From the NCBI RefSeq assembly GCF_011397635.1, contig NC_064771.1:12339379-12403378 (forward strand): a stretch of DNA of 64,000 nt, in the 5' to 3' direction. Position 1 is the first letter of the stretch. Each line of letters starts with the position of its first letter. A model generated the notes under the pieces. It ran no database searches. It saw nothing but the letters and a program-made list of their open reading frames with translations, and was not told the origin of the DNA. Position numbers and translations under genes: made by a program. This document shows positions 21,301 to 31,128 of the stretch, one piece after another. The DNA comes from Epinephelus fuscoguttatus (lineage: Eukaryota > Chordata > Actinopteri > Perciformes > Serranidae).

Positions 21301-23994
21301 ATTGCTTACACATCACAGCTGCCTATTTACACACGTTTCTGGACACCCAATATATTCAAGACAAATATTTACTCTCCTTTCAGCTCTGGTTTGGCCTCCA
21401 CCAACTTCTGAGAACTCCTGTTAAATACTCAACTATGTTCAGCACCTGGTTGCTAACTGTGTCTGTCAGCTGTTTGTGGCTGAGCAGATAGTACACTGCG
21501 GATTTATCAGAGCGTATTTGAGTGAGGTATTAATTAAATTATTATGACACAGATCTTACCTCGATCAGAGCCCATGCAGAGATTCTGTGAAGACAAAGAA
21601 ATTGAAATTAGGCTTCTGTGTGACAGGGCATGGCTGTTTGCAGCAGTACCAGAACACATCGTAACAGATGGATGGTTGTAATGGAGGACGACTCACAATT
21701 GAGAGTTTTTCAGTGGTGGTAAACCGGGCCAGGATCTCTCCTCGTTTTGACGACCAGGGCTCAAAGTCTGGTCCCACTGCCTCTTCTTCTTTCTCCTTCC
21801 TCTTCCTCCCCAGGTCCTGGAAGCACAACATCTGTCTTTAAAATACAAGTTTGGGTATCTCTACTTCTTTATGTGTTCAGCAGGATTCCACTAGTGTTAG
21901 TTTCTGAAGGTTAGTACCAATACTTGTATAACAAGCCTCTCAATAGCTGATGTTTCCAATTTTCCTGTGTTATTTTAATGTTTTAAATCAGAGTAGTGAA
22001 GCTTCTAGAAAAGCAAGTGTCTCAGTATGGACAGGTGTGTCTGCGGTGTTACTGACCCCTGTGGAGGCGCTGTGTGACATGGCAGGAACCTCAGTGGCCG
22101 AGGCTGCCGCAAACATGGAGAGGGGGTCGGTCCCATCCAGCATGGAGCTGAGGGGGTCCGGGGGCGCCGAGGAGGAGGAGGAGGAAGACGAGGAGGTGCT
22201 GCCTTTACGAGCCCCACGGCGGGTCTTTGTGTCTGTCACCTGGGTGGAGAGGAGAGGGGAAGATCAGAGCTGTTAAAGAGACGTCAAATTAAATGCAAGA
22301 AATGACCAAATTATGCTTTTAAAGAGACAGTTCACCTCAAAATCAAAATTATTATTTTTTTCTTATCTGTGGTGCTGTTTTTTAGTCTGGATTGTTTTGG
22401 TGTGAGCTGCAGAGTGTTGAAGATATCAGCCAAAAAGATGTCTGCCGTCTCTTGAGTATAATGGAACTAGATGCACTGGGCTTGCGGTGCTTAAAGTAAA
22501 AAAAAAAAATTGAAAAAAAAATTGGTTACTCAAGATATTCCACAGACCTTGTTGTGAGCAGTTTTATGTAGCAACTATTTTCTACCTAGCTACCTACCAG
22601 ACTACACCCACCAACTGTATCACTGGGCAGAAGGAAGCATGCATCTACTCATGAATGAGAGGCTCATGCTTATGACAGCGCGAGATGTAAACATTAATGG
22701 TGTTCTCCTGGGCTGAGCTGAAACGTTAGCTAGCTCAGTGGTGCTAGGTGAGCTAGCCGAAGATACATGCTTCCTTCTGCGTGGTGATACTGTTGGCAGG
22801 TGTAGTTCAGTAGAAAGAAAATAGTTCCTACATGAAACTGCTCACAACAAGGTCTGTGGATTATCTTGAGTAACCAGGTCATGATTTCTGGAAAGAGACA
22901 TTGCTGTTGAGTTTTCAAATGTTGCGTTGTTGGCGCTTTAACCACCACAAGCTGAGTGCCATCTAGTTCCATTATATTGGAGAGAAGGCAGACATCTCTA
23001 CGGCCAATATCTCCAACACTGTGCAGCCCACACCAAAACAACCTAGACTGATAAATAGCATTATGGGTAAGAGAAAAAAATTGCAGTTTTGATATTGGGG
23101 TGAACTGTCCCTTTAACTACATCAACAGATGAGTAACATAATAGATTTTGTTTAACTATGCTGATGGAGCAACTAATGCAGATGCTGTGATGTTGTGACA
23201 GACATCAGAACTTTATGAATCGTGTGCAGAGCTGGTGGTGGTGTTAGTGTTGAGGCTGAGCAGTAGAAAGACAGCAGATGGTTGTCTACCAAGATGGGTT
23301 TGAGGGGATGGTAGTCTCCAAATTCAATCGGAGAGGCCTCAGGATGACATCTCTGCAGCTCTGCCTCATAGTTGCGCCCTCTGGATCGCCTTGGTACACA
23401 ACAGACAGACAGGAGACCAGAGTCAGCTGTTTCTACTGACATCCTGCCAGTCACCATGTGAGCTTACAGACATATTGTTTGTTTACTTGCAGCTGAGCTC
23501 TTACTACTGATGCGGACACTCTGTTTTTAATGCTAATATATGCACTGCTTCTATCTTGCAAGAAAAAAACCCCCACTGATTAAGTCTTATTGCGATCTAA
23601 GATTTTTTTTAAAAAGATGAGTAGGCAAAAGACACCCAATTTGAAAGTGCTACAGAACCTGTGTGAGTCTTTTGACACAACCCCATAGGCTTTTTTAGAC
23701 TACAACCAAACCCTAGCCAAAAGGGCATTTATTTAACCGAAGGCCTAAATCACAATACCACATATCAATGCTGCAGCAAACTGGTAATATTTTGTTGACA
23801 ACCTGCAAAAAAGTTGACATGTCACTCGGTACGCTACATTATAACTAAGCTCGCGACACACACGGTTTTACTGCATGTACGTTCTCACACTTCACACAAT
23901 ATCAATAAATGTACAATTTAACATATGTTTGTAATGATACGGTGTTTTTTTTTTTTAATAAGAAAAGAGCTTCTTACCACTGCACCGCAGCCAT
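4498..23994 (-). CDS. vps35l: VPS35L, Retriever complex scaffold subunit
   Basis: VPS35L (C16orf62) is the VPS35-like alpha-solenoid of Retriever (with VPS26C and VPS29), which works with the CCC/Commander complex to recycle cargo from endosomes. Thirty coding exons join in phase to 2907 bp (968 aa; human 963). Exons, 5' to 3': 23994-23978, 23389-23290, 22239-22057, 21816-21697, 21584-21560, 20034-19955, 19678-19550, 19464-19380, 19299-19243, 19148-19052, 18940-18893, 18454-18361, 17590-17390, 17268-17222, 17056-16945, 16771-16655, 16560-16507, 16419-16339, 16225-16163, 16066-15981, 15872-15792, 15525-15462, 6471-6373, 6264-6187, 6039-5925, 5705-5566, 5393-5228, 5128-5010, 4872-4723, 4596-4498. 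Family landmarks are [11 protein letters not shown] near the start, the Ser-rich [16 protein letters not shown] segment, [39 protein letters not shown], and a C-terminus ending QSRT. The start ATG at 23994 gives MAAVQW, with the Trp codon completed across intron 1. Intron 13 uses a GC donor; intron 22 is about 9 kb and filled by satellite DNA. Exon 5 is a 25-bp microexon. Confidence 0.95.
6297..6324. repeat. (GT)n microsatellite
   Basis: About 13 uninterrupted GT units lie in the short VPS35L intron between exons 23 and 24, some 30 bp from the exon 24 acceptor. In the transcript it reads as a CA repeat upstream of the branch region. Confidence 0.9.
6763..15051. repeat. 8.3-kb satellite array, 38-bp unit, in VPS35L intron 22
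   Basis: About 215-220 head-to-tail copies of a 38-bp unit. Its conserved blocks are GTCATAGTATAGTATGTCGT followed by CCAAAATCATGAAAAAAC, and some copies are 36-37 bp. The array fills nearly all of the intron between VPS35L exon 22 (15525-15462) and exon 23 (6471-6373). Central units are very similar. Units at both edges (before 6900 and after 14870) are degenerate, as expected if unequal exchange homogenises the middle. Recurrent variants (TATAGCACGTCG, TATAGCATGTTG, TACTGTATGCCG, AAAGAAGTTACAG) recur in the same order in several places, giving higher-order blocks. Stops occur in every frame and no coding capacity is visible. The exact copy number could be affected by assembly. Confidence 0.97.
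15052..15461. other. VPS35L intron 22, remainder beyond the satellite
   Basis: Unique-looking AT-rich intron sequence between the decayed edge of the satellite and exon 22. It contains a short A-rich and C-run stretch (15056-15120). No other feature is seen. Confidence 0.6.
15751..15786. repeat. (AC)n microsatellite
   Basis: A run of AC units with one interruption (GC), just past the donor of VPS35L exon 21 (exon end at 15792). Confidence 0.9.
17796..18233. mobile_element. Short element with imperfect terminal inverted repeats and an internal minisatellite
   Basis: The ends AAGCCCATTTCTGCC (left) and GGTGGAAATGGGCTT (right) are imperfect inverted copies. Between them, from about 17850 to 18180, lies a degenerate tandem repeat of roughly 20-24 bp built on TCATTATTTTGAGATACTAA and variants. 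This looks like a non-autonomous DNA element whose interior has expanded. It sits in VPS35L intron 12. No coding capacity is present. Confidence 0.6.
18571..18707. repeat. Nested inverted repeat (hairpin) in VPS35L intron 11
   Basis: The outer arms (about 18571-18603 and 18673-18707) are inverted copies centred on TACACTTGCAATTATGAGAG and its near-complement, with a few mismatches. Inside is a perfect 11-bp stem, GACCTTCATCA at 18627-18637 with TGATGAAGGTC at 18645-18655, and a 7-nt loop. It could be a small foldback transposon or a structured intronic RNA. No gene is encoded. Confidence 0.7.
20117..21217. mobile_element. MITE family A, copy 1 (long terminal inverted repeats)
   Basis: The left end CTTTAAGGAATACTT is matched in inverted orientation by AAGTATTCCTTTAAAG at the right end. 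The similarity continues inward for about 150 bp, including the TGGCATGCTTCCAC and GAACGAAGAATCC blocks. The interior (GCAAATCATCCATTTATAC, CTCAGTATTTCTC) recurs at 31900-32170 and 48764-48870. No transposase frame is present, so it is a non-autonomous DNA transposon in VPS35L intron 5. Confidence 0.8.
22319..23117. mobile_element. MITE family B, copy 1 (foldback element)
   Basis: The left end (TTAAAGAGACAGTTCACC) and right end (GGTGAACTGTCCCTTTAAC) are inverted repeats. The arms stay similar for about 300 bp each, so nearly the whole element can fold on itself. Shared arm blocks include TTGTTTTGGTGTGAGCTGCA, TAATGGAACTAGATG, GTTACTCAAGATA and GCAGAAGGAAGCATG. It lies in VPS35L intron 2. A second member is at 53636-54137. 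Confidence 0.85.
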
Positions 23995-24638
23995 TTTTCT
24001 ACAATCATATGACACCTCAGAACTTCCTGGTTATGCCAAATTTTGGGAAAACACTGTTTTTGGTCTTAAATGGGCGACTTATTATGTAGTTATTATTGTC
24101 GTCGTAAGGACTACTACTGTCAATAACTAACAGGGTGTTATTTCACAATTTGTCATAACAACAGCGCGAATTGAGAGACGTTTTAATTTATGTTACAACA
24201 AAATATAACTTCATTTCCCAGGGAACATTGCGCGCTCTCAAGCGAGCTAGACCAAAGAAGCGAAAAAGAGAAAGAGGTCCCACTTTGCTGTTATTTTCAG
24301 GGACTGAACCCTTGTAGAGGAACTTTCCGTTGTATAACGGATTACCTGGGGAGAATCAACCAAACTGATATAATCTTGTTGAAAGAGCAGTTTAACCCTT
24401 CACTGCTACAATAAAATAAAAAAAAAGAAAACGACTTTTCTCTAGTGTGAAGTTTACCCGGAAGACGTATCCGCTTGCTAGTGTTGAGTGAAACATCTGT
24501 TTAATAGACAATCTTTGTGAATACCGCCGCTCTGTGTTGCGGGTCTGCTGCAGTCAGTGGAGACGATGGCTAACACTTTCACCTGACCATGACCTGATCG
24601 TAGAGCCGCAGGCTTGTCCGCCCACTTCACCTGACCAG
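23995..24638. promoter_or_regulatory. Head-to-head promoter region of VPS35L and ZDHHC16 with a probable non-coding first exon
   Basis: VPS35L starts at 23994 on the minus strand. A GC-richer plus-strand segment ends in a strong donor, CAG|GTACAC, at 24638/24639 and is a good candidate for the untranslated first exon of ZDHHC16. Promoter-type words are an ETS core CCGGAAG at 24458-24464 and TTCATTTCCCAG at about 24209, which resembles the ZNF143/Staf element. The proposed leader contains two tiny upstream ORFs (24566-24586 and 24589-24597). A spacing of about 0.5 kb is typical of bidirectional vertebrate promoters. Transcription starts are inferred, not seen. Confidence 0.55.
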
Positions 24639-25271
24639 GTACACTATGTCAATGTCACATTTGGTCCGAGTTAGTGAACTGTATTTATTAGAAATGTCTC
24701 TTAACGTGGGCGGGTTGAAGGTAGCTGGGGGCAGCTAGCAGCCAGCAGCTAGCTAACTTAACGGTAGAGCATGACATGTTGTGTTTTTTTATACTGGTTG
24801 ATAAGATGAGATATTTACAAGACAGGGCCGGTCAGTGTTAACTGCATTAATTTGGATTTTTGTTGAAGTGTTTAATCTCAGTCGTCCATTGAATTCATCA
24901 GGCCAAAGGTGATATTCTCTGTGCGACTAGAGCTAACGTAACATGATAATAACAACAGACAGACCACATCGAGATATACCTGTATGTTTGTATACGGATG
25001 TTCTGGCTGTGTCTGTTGGTGCTTTCCACAGTTTCTAATCTAAACCAAAGAGGTAGGTAATATAATCTGAGGGGGGAATAATAACTGTTAAAATGTTAAA
25101 ATGTTGTATTAATTTCACTCAGAACTGTAGGTTCAAAAATGTGCATCACTTGACTGTAATGAGGCCTTTTACACTGGGAAAATAAATCACTGGACATAAT
25201 TAAATTATAACATTAGGGTTAGAAGCAATAATTCTTCAGTATCAATGAATCTGTTGATTATTTTCTCTATC

Positions 25272-25777
25272 CTCCTGAGACCCAAACCTTTGTTTGGTAT
25301 GTATTTTTTATTTGCCCAGCTATCTGGGATCAGTAGGACCGTATAAAAAAAACCTAACATTGTCAACAATAATTAAGTCTCAATGCCCTCAAACGAGACA
25401 ATAATAAAGTCCCACTGTCCTCAAACAAGTACTTCTTAATTAACAGTGTCTTAGCTTGTTACTGTTGCTAAAATTGGTCAAACTTGTTGCCATATCAAAC
25501 TACAAACATTATTAATCATAGATAAACAAGTTTCTGCTTTTGCATGTGATCAGATTTTGTCCACTTTTGTGTCAGGATCGGCTGCAGACTGACTTGACAG
25601 AGATGGCTGCCATCTTGTTTCTACATGGATTAGTGTATTGTGCTCTTACCACCACTAGATGGCACAAAAAAAGTGTCCACGAACAAGGACAACAGGTCTA
25701 ACTTCAGTAGAATGAAGTATAAGGTCAAGTAAACCCAAAATGTGATGTCCTCATATGAGGACACAGCGTCTCAGGAG
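25272..25777. mobile_element. MITE with perfect 10-bp terminal inverted repeats
   Basis: The left end CTCCTGAGAC and right end GTCTCAGGAG are exact inverted copies about 0.5 kb apart, flanking AT-rich non-coding sequence. Size and structure fit a non-autonomous DNA transposon. The superfamily is not clear because no target-site duplication is obvious. Confidence 0.6.
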
Positions 25778-25876
25778 CATATTCAGCTATTAATATGTTC
25801 ATAAAATGAACTATTATAAGAAAAGTGAAAAATACCCATAAACTTCCCAAAGCTCAAAGTGACTTCCTCAGATGTC

Positions 25877-25919
<43 letters not shown>

Positions 25920-25921
25920 TT
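25877..25921. repeat. (TTTA)n microsatellite
   Basis: About eleven uninterrupted TTTA units in the presumed ZDHHC16 intron 1. Confidence 0.95.
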
Positions 25922-26025
25922 ACAGCAGCAGCAAACCCACAAATATTCACTGACAATGAAATAAAGCAGCAAAAAAGCAGCAAATCCACATTTTGGAGAG
26001 GCTGGAACAGGGTATTGTCTGCCAT

Positions 26026-26026
26026 G

Positions 26027-26080
<54 letters not shown>
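26026..26080. repeat. (GATT)n microsatellite
   Basis: About thirteen tandem GATT units, 100 bp from the TTTA repeat. Confidence 0.95.
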
Positions 26081-27856
26081 AACAGCCAATCATTTCAGCT
26101 CTACACAATATTCTAATAACCATAACCCCAGTCACCATATTAATATAAATTTAGTTAGCCTATCTTCACATTTTGTTGTATTTCTTCATTAATACTTACT
26201 TATTAATACCAAGTTTTAGAACTGAATAATCAGAGAAAGCAAATGCAACAGATGAGCAGATGTGGTCAGTGTCAAAGCGACTGTTGAAAGTATTAAAGCT
26301 TTGCTGGAAGTGTTAACGAATGTGTGATGAATAATTTAGTGACGAATATAATGATGAGGATTGCAAAAAAAAACTGTTTTCCAATACTTTCACCAAGAGT
26401 CAAAAATCAAAGACATTTTTATATTGTAAAAAATGTATGTATATATCCTACTTAAAAAAACAAGCATCTAAGTCTTAGTCTACTTGTGTGTTTGCATGAT
26501 TTAAGAATGTCACATGTGAACTTTATCCGCAGTTTTTTTTTTTTTTTTTTCATCAGAATGACAGTATTGAACCAGCAGCCTGTCTAAAATCCTCCTCCTC
26601 CTCCTCTTTGAATCAGACAGACTGAGACACAACAGAGGTAGAAGAAAGGGAGATCACTGCCAGTGTTTCTCACTGTAATAAGCTTTACTTTGTCCTCTAA
26701 GACCAGATTTAGGGCAGCAGGTTGCCATAGACAGCAGCGTCCGGCTGTGTGCCACTCTCTCCTGTTCCACCTGTCGCTCCCTGGTACATGCACATTTACT
26801 GTGCCTTTTTAAGGTCTTGTTTAGGCAGCCATCAGCCGGTCTGTGCAACAGGCATAGGTGCTGCTGTGTGTCTGTTCAGGTGGCGGTATGTTTGTCATAT
26901 GTTTGGACTGTGGTCATGGTCAGTCAAAACAAGCTTTTTGAGTGTGACAACTGGGAACTTGCTTTTGAATACTTTATAATATTTCACAGATCACATGATT
27001 AATTGCAAATATAATGAAAGAATTTGTCAATTAGTAAATAATAATCCATTACAGCTCTACTCTCACAATCAGAACAATATCAAATTTGATTAATTTACTT
27101 CCATTAACTCTTATTAATGCAACAGTATAAATTTCGAACATAACCATGATGCACATGTTGACATCTGTTAACACACAGACGCCCAGTCTCACACAGTTGT
27201 AACAGGCAATCATAATTTCGGGCTGTAAATATCTGATTATCGAATTTTCTTCATCAAGACATAATCTGTCGAGAGACAACAGAGGTACAGGTAAAAATTA
27301 ATGGTTTCCCTCATGCCCATCTATCAAATCATCAATTTGTCCTACTGTGCCATGAGTAGTAGCTGCTATTAGGTGATCAATAGAAAATGATCACCCATTA
27401 GTCATTTCAGTAATTTCAAGTAAGAAAGCCGAACATGGTCTTGTATTTGCCTCTTAAATGTGAGGAGTTCACTTTTTTTTTTGTCATAATGTGAATATCT
27501 GGGTTTTGGACTACAGAGCTGGAAAATTAAAACATACCATTTGAATATGTCACCTTGGGCTCTGGGAAATTGCAAAGAGCTATTAAAATATTTTCAGACA
27601 CTTTATTGACAAAGCGATTAACCATCTGTAAGAAAATGACGGGAAAATGAAACGATAATGAAAACAAACATTAGTTCCAGGCCCATCGAACTGTTTGATG
27701 GTGTTGATTGGTTCTGATTTTATTGACAAAACAATGAAATGATAGCTCACTCTGGGAAATAATCTGCAGGTTAGTAAAAAAGTGATTGTTAGTTATCAGG
27801 CTGGGTATCAGAACTCAGTACCTTTCAAATCAAATCAGATCATCTTTATTTATATA

Positions 27857-29484
27857 CAGTACAGGCCAAAAGTTTGGACACACCTTCTCATTCAATGCGT
27901 TTTCTTTATTTTCATGACTATTTACATTGTAGATTCTCACTGAAGGCATCAAAACTATGAATGAACACACGTGGAGTTATGTACTTAACAAAAAAAGGTG
28001 AAATAACTGAAAACATGTTTTATATTCTAGTTTCTTCAAAATAGCCACCCTTTGCTCTGATTACTGCTTTGCACACTCTTGGCATTCTCTCCATGAGCTT
28101 CAAGAGGTAGTCACCTGAAATGGTTTTCCAACAGTCTTGAAGGAGTTCCCAGAGGTGTTTAGCACTTGTTGGCCCCTTTGCCTTCACTCTGCGGTCCAGC
28201 TCACCCCAAACCATCTCGATTGGGTTCAGATCCGGTGACTGTGGAGGCCAGGTCATCTGCCGCAGCACTCCATCACTCTCCTTCTTGGTCAAATAGCCCT
28301 TACACAGCCTGGAGGTGTGTTTGGGGTCATTGTCCTGTTGAAAAATAAATGATCGTCCAACTAAACGCAAACCGGATGGGATGGCATGTCGCTGCAGGAT
28401 GCTGTGGTAGCCATGCTGGTTCAGTGTGCCTTCAATTTTGAATAAATCCCCAACAGTGTCACCAGCAAAACACCCCCACACCATCACACCTCCTCCTCCA
28501 TGCTTCACAGTGGGAACCAGGCATGTGGAATCCATCCGTTCACCTTTTCTGCGTCTCACAAAGACACGGCGGTTGGAACCAAAGATCTCAAATTTGGACT
28601 CATCAGACCAAAGCACAGATTTCCACTGGTCTAATGTCCATTCCTTGTGTTTCTTGGCCCAAACAAATCTCTTCTGCTTGTTGCCTCTCCTTAGCAGTGG
28701 TTTCCTAGCAGCTATTTGACCATGAAGGCCTGATTCGCGCAGTCTCCTCTTAACAGTTGTTCTAGAGATGGGTCTGCTGCTAGAACTCTGTGTGGCATTC
28801 ATCTGGTCTCTGATCTGAGCTGCTGTTAACTTGCGATTTCTGAGGCTGGTGACTCGGATGAACTTATCCTCAGAAGCAGAGGTGACTCTTGGTCTTCCTT
28901 TCCTGGGTTGGTCCTCATGTGTGCCAGTTTCGTTGTAGCGCTTGATGGTTTTTGCGACTCCACTTGGGGACACATTTAAAGTTTTTGCAATTTTCCGGAC
29001 TGACTGACCTTCATTTCTTAAAGTAATGATGGCCACTCGTTTTCTTTAGTTAGCTGATTGGTTCTTGCCATAATATGAATTTTAACAGTTGTCCAATAGG
29101 GCTGTCGGCTGTGTATTAACCTGACTTCTGCACAACACAACTGATGGTCCCAACCCCATTGATAAAGCAAGAAATTCCACTAATTAACCCTGATAAGGCA
29201 CACCTGTGAAGTGGAAACCATTTCAGGTGACTACCTCTTGAAGCTCATGGAGAGAATGCCAAGAGTGTGCAAAGCAGTAATCAGAGCAAAGGGTGGCTAT
29301 TTTGAAGAAACTAGAATATAAAACATGTTTTCAGTTATTTCACCTTTTTTTGTTAAGTACATAACTCCACATGTGTTCATTCATAGTTTTGATGCCTTCA
29401 GTGAGAATCTACAATATAAATAGTCATGAAAATAAAGAAAACGCATTGAATGAGAAGGTGTGTCCAAACTTTTGGCCTGTACTG
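27857..29484 (-). mobile_element. Tc1/mariner transposon (DD38E type), nearly intact
   Basis: A 1628-bp element starts CAGTACAGGCC and ends GGCCTGTACTG, flanked on both sides by the TA dinucleotide expected of Tc1/mariner insertion. The terminal inverted repeats are about 270 bp long and differ at only a couple of positions over the part I compared, which points to a recent insertion. The left repeat runs into the 3' end of the transposase gene. The element carries one transposase frame, on the minus strand. It sits inside an older dispersed repeat, in the presumed first intron of ZDHHC16. Confidence 0.95.
28020..29071 (-). pseudogene. Tc1-type transposase, full length except one early frameshift
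   Basis: A 338-residue frame (28020-29036) covers the paired helix-turn-helix DNA-binding region (QSVRKIAKTLNVSPSGVAKT), a GRPR-type motif (RKGRPRV, about 45-51) and the whole DDE domain. The catalytic triad is intact: D145 in WSDESKF, D235 in FQQDNDPKH, E274 in NPIEMVWGE. There are 38 residues between the second D and the E, the DD38E spacing reported for the Intruder branch of Tc1-like elements. The frame opens at a GTG that aligns with an internal Val of the family. The usual ATG start (MARTNQLTKE) is at 29071 in another frame, 35 bases upstream of the GTG, so one base is missing between them. The enzyme is probably not made in full, though a single reversion would open it. Confidence 0.9.
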
Positions 29485-29790
29485 TAGCACATTTAACAAC
29501 AACCGCAGTTGACTTAAGTGCTGTACAAAATAAAAGAATGACACACAAATATATGGCACTATAAAATGTACATAAATATAAAACAGAATAAAACCGGTAA
29601 GAACAAATACATACATAAAATGTTTATGAAATACCAAAATATTAAAACCACTACAAACAACCAAAAGCAACTGAAAACATGTATGTTTTAAGATTTATCT
29701 TCAGAATGTCACTGGAGGGGGAGCATTTGATTGAGAGCAGAACGCTATCCCAAAGCTTTGGAGCAGCTACCGCAAAGGCATGGTGTCCCT
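29485..29790. repeat. Dispersed fish repeat flanking the Tc1 insertion
   Basis: The left flank (CATCTTTATTTATA, 27841-27856) joins the right flank (TAGCACATTTAAC, from 29485) to restore a continuous repeat, interrupted by the transposon. The distal part, around 29740-29790 (CCCAAAGCTTTGGAGCAGCTACCG...AAAGGC), is related to 32560-32610. The class of this repeat was not determined. Confidence 0.6.
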
Positions 29791-30911
29791 TAACCCCTTA
29801 ACCTTTAACCAAAATAACCCAGCACCAAGTAGTATTGGCACCTCTCAAGTTAAATGATACCTGCATTTGATCCTTTTTGTACCTACATCTAGAAAAAAAT
29901 GACTGTTAGTATGGTTTTGTTTGCAGCCAGTCATGGCAAACAATCTTAATTTCAACACAGCATGTGACTGTCCCACTCCAGCAGCAGCTACCTACAACCC
30001 ATACAGTCTGTGGTGTGGTGAAGCTGAGTGCGGTGTGTGGGCTGCTCAGTGTGCAGAGAAGCCATCAAAATGCAAAATTAAACAATTTTACACAACTGGA
30101 TGCTTCTATTCAAATAACAGGTATGGCATGAACTACTGTTGATATCAGTATCATTTTAAGGCTATTGATATTGGTGCTGGTATTGTAATTTTAAAAATAT
30201 CCAGCACCAGTTAGGTGCAGACCTAAGCTTGACTTCTTGTGATTACTGCTAGCTTTTCATCATGATCTCCCTAATGTTATAGAGTTAATGTGTTCACCAT
30301 GATTTATTAATGTCGCATGTTGAACCTTTTAATGAAGACAGAATGGAAAACCTATCTGTGTCATCCTGAGTGACTCTGGCCGATGGGACATGTGTCACAC
30401 TTAGTTTTTAAGCTCAGTCACTTATTCCACTTTCATAGGCTTTTTTTTTTCCCAGCGTGTGTTTGCAGTGGTCACTGTGGACAGTCTGGTCTCAGCTCAG
30501 ACAGAGGGCAGCCTGCTGACACGCCGTACTGTTACTGTCTAAAGGTCCTGATTAGCAGCTCTCATTATTAATGCCATCCTATTTTGGAGAACCTGAACAA
30601 GCCTTATCTGTGTAACCTATACTCACTTTCATGAAATGATGCCCTGGATCAGGTGGCTACTTTATTTCCTTCTTAAGACATTCATCTCATTGCATTTCCC
30701 TCTTACAGGGTTACCTCTCTGCCTCTCCCCTGCAAGTTTCTCAGGGGTTTTTGGCCTGTGGATGTGGATTTGCTGTGAATTATTAACAGGAGAAGTTTAT
30801 TTGTAGGGGCTGACGGGCATAGCTCATTACCTGATAGCCCGTCCTTGTTTGCTTTGACGGACATGTGTCACACTGAAGATGCTGTCACAGAACTTGACCG
30901 GTGCTTTCTAG
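29791..30911. other. Intronic or spacer sequence 5' of the ZDHHC16 coding exons
   Basis: No coding exon or RNA gene is recognised. A CTTTCTAG|G acceptor-like site at 30911/30912 could start the exon carrying the ZDHHC16 start codon. The open frames near 29921-30142 and 30383-30571 have no family resemblance. Confidence 0.4.
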
Positions 30912-31128
30912 GAGTGGAGGTCCCTCGTGCTGCCTTCTTGTATCTTGGCTGTTAGTTTCAAATGTGCAAAGCGCTCCCACAGCCGAGATGACAGTGGAAA
31001 ACTCCATCAGGCTACGCTACGAAGAGCTGCTGTTTTACGCCGCCCTGGTTTGTAACTGTTGGGGTGTGTGTCTGTGTGTTTGTGTGTGTCTGGAAGGCAG
31101 AGCGTGTAGGAGAGGAGGTGGCGGTGGC

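Larger units (their letters stand above)
24639..27856. other. Probable first intron of ZDHHC16, repeat-rich
   Basis: There is no conserved coding sequence. The region holds the MITE at 25272-25777, a (TTTA)n run at about 25877-25921 and a (GATT)n run at about 26026-26080. Short open frames around 26584-26979 have no recognisable family and are probably chance. Confidence 0.5.

Noticed and set aside
22005-22276. Plus-strand acidic open frame with a run of Glu
   Set aside because: It is the complement of the Ser-rich codons in VPS35L exon 3, which has family support.
28426-28719. Plus-strand open frames inside the transposon
   Set aside because: They are antisense shadows of the transposase.
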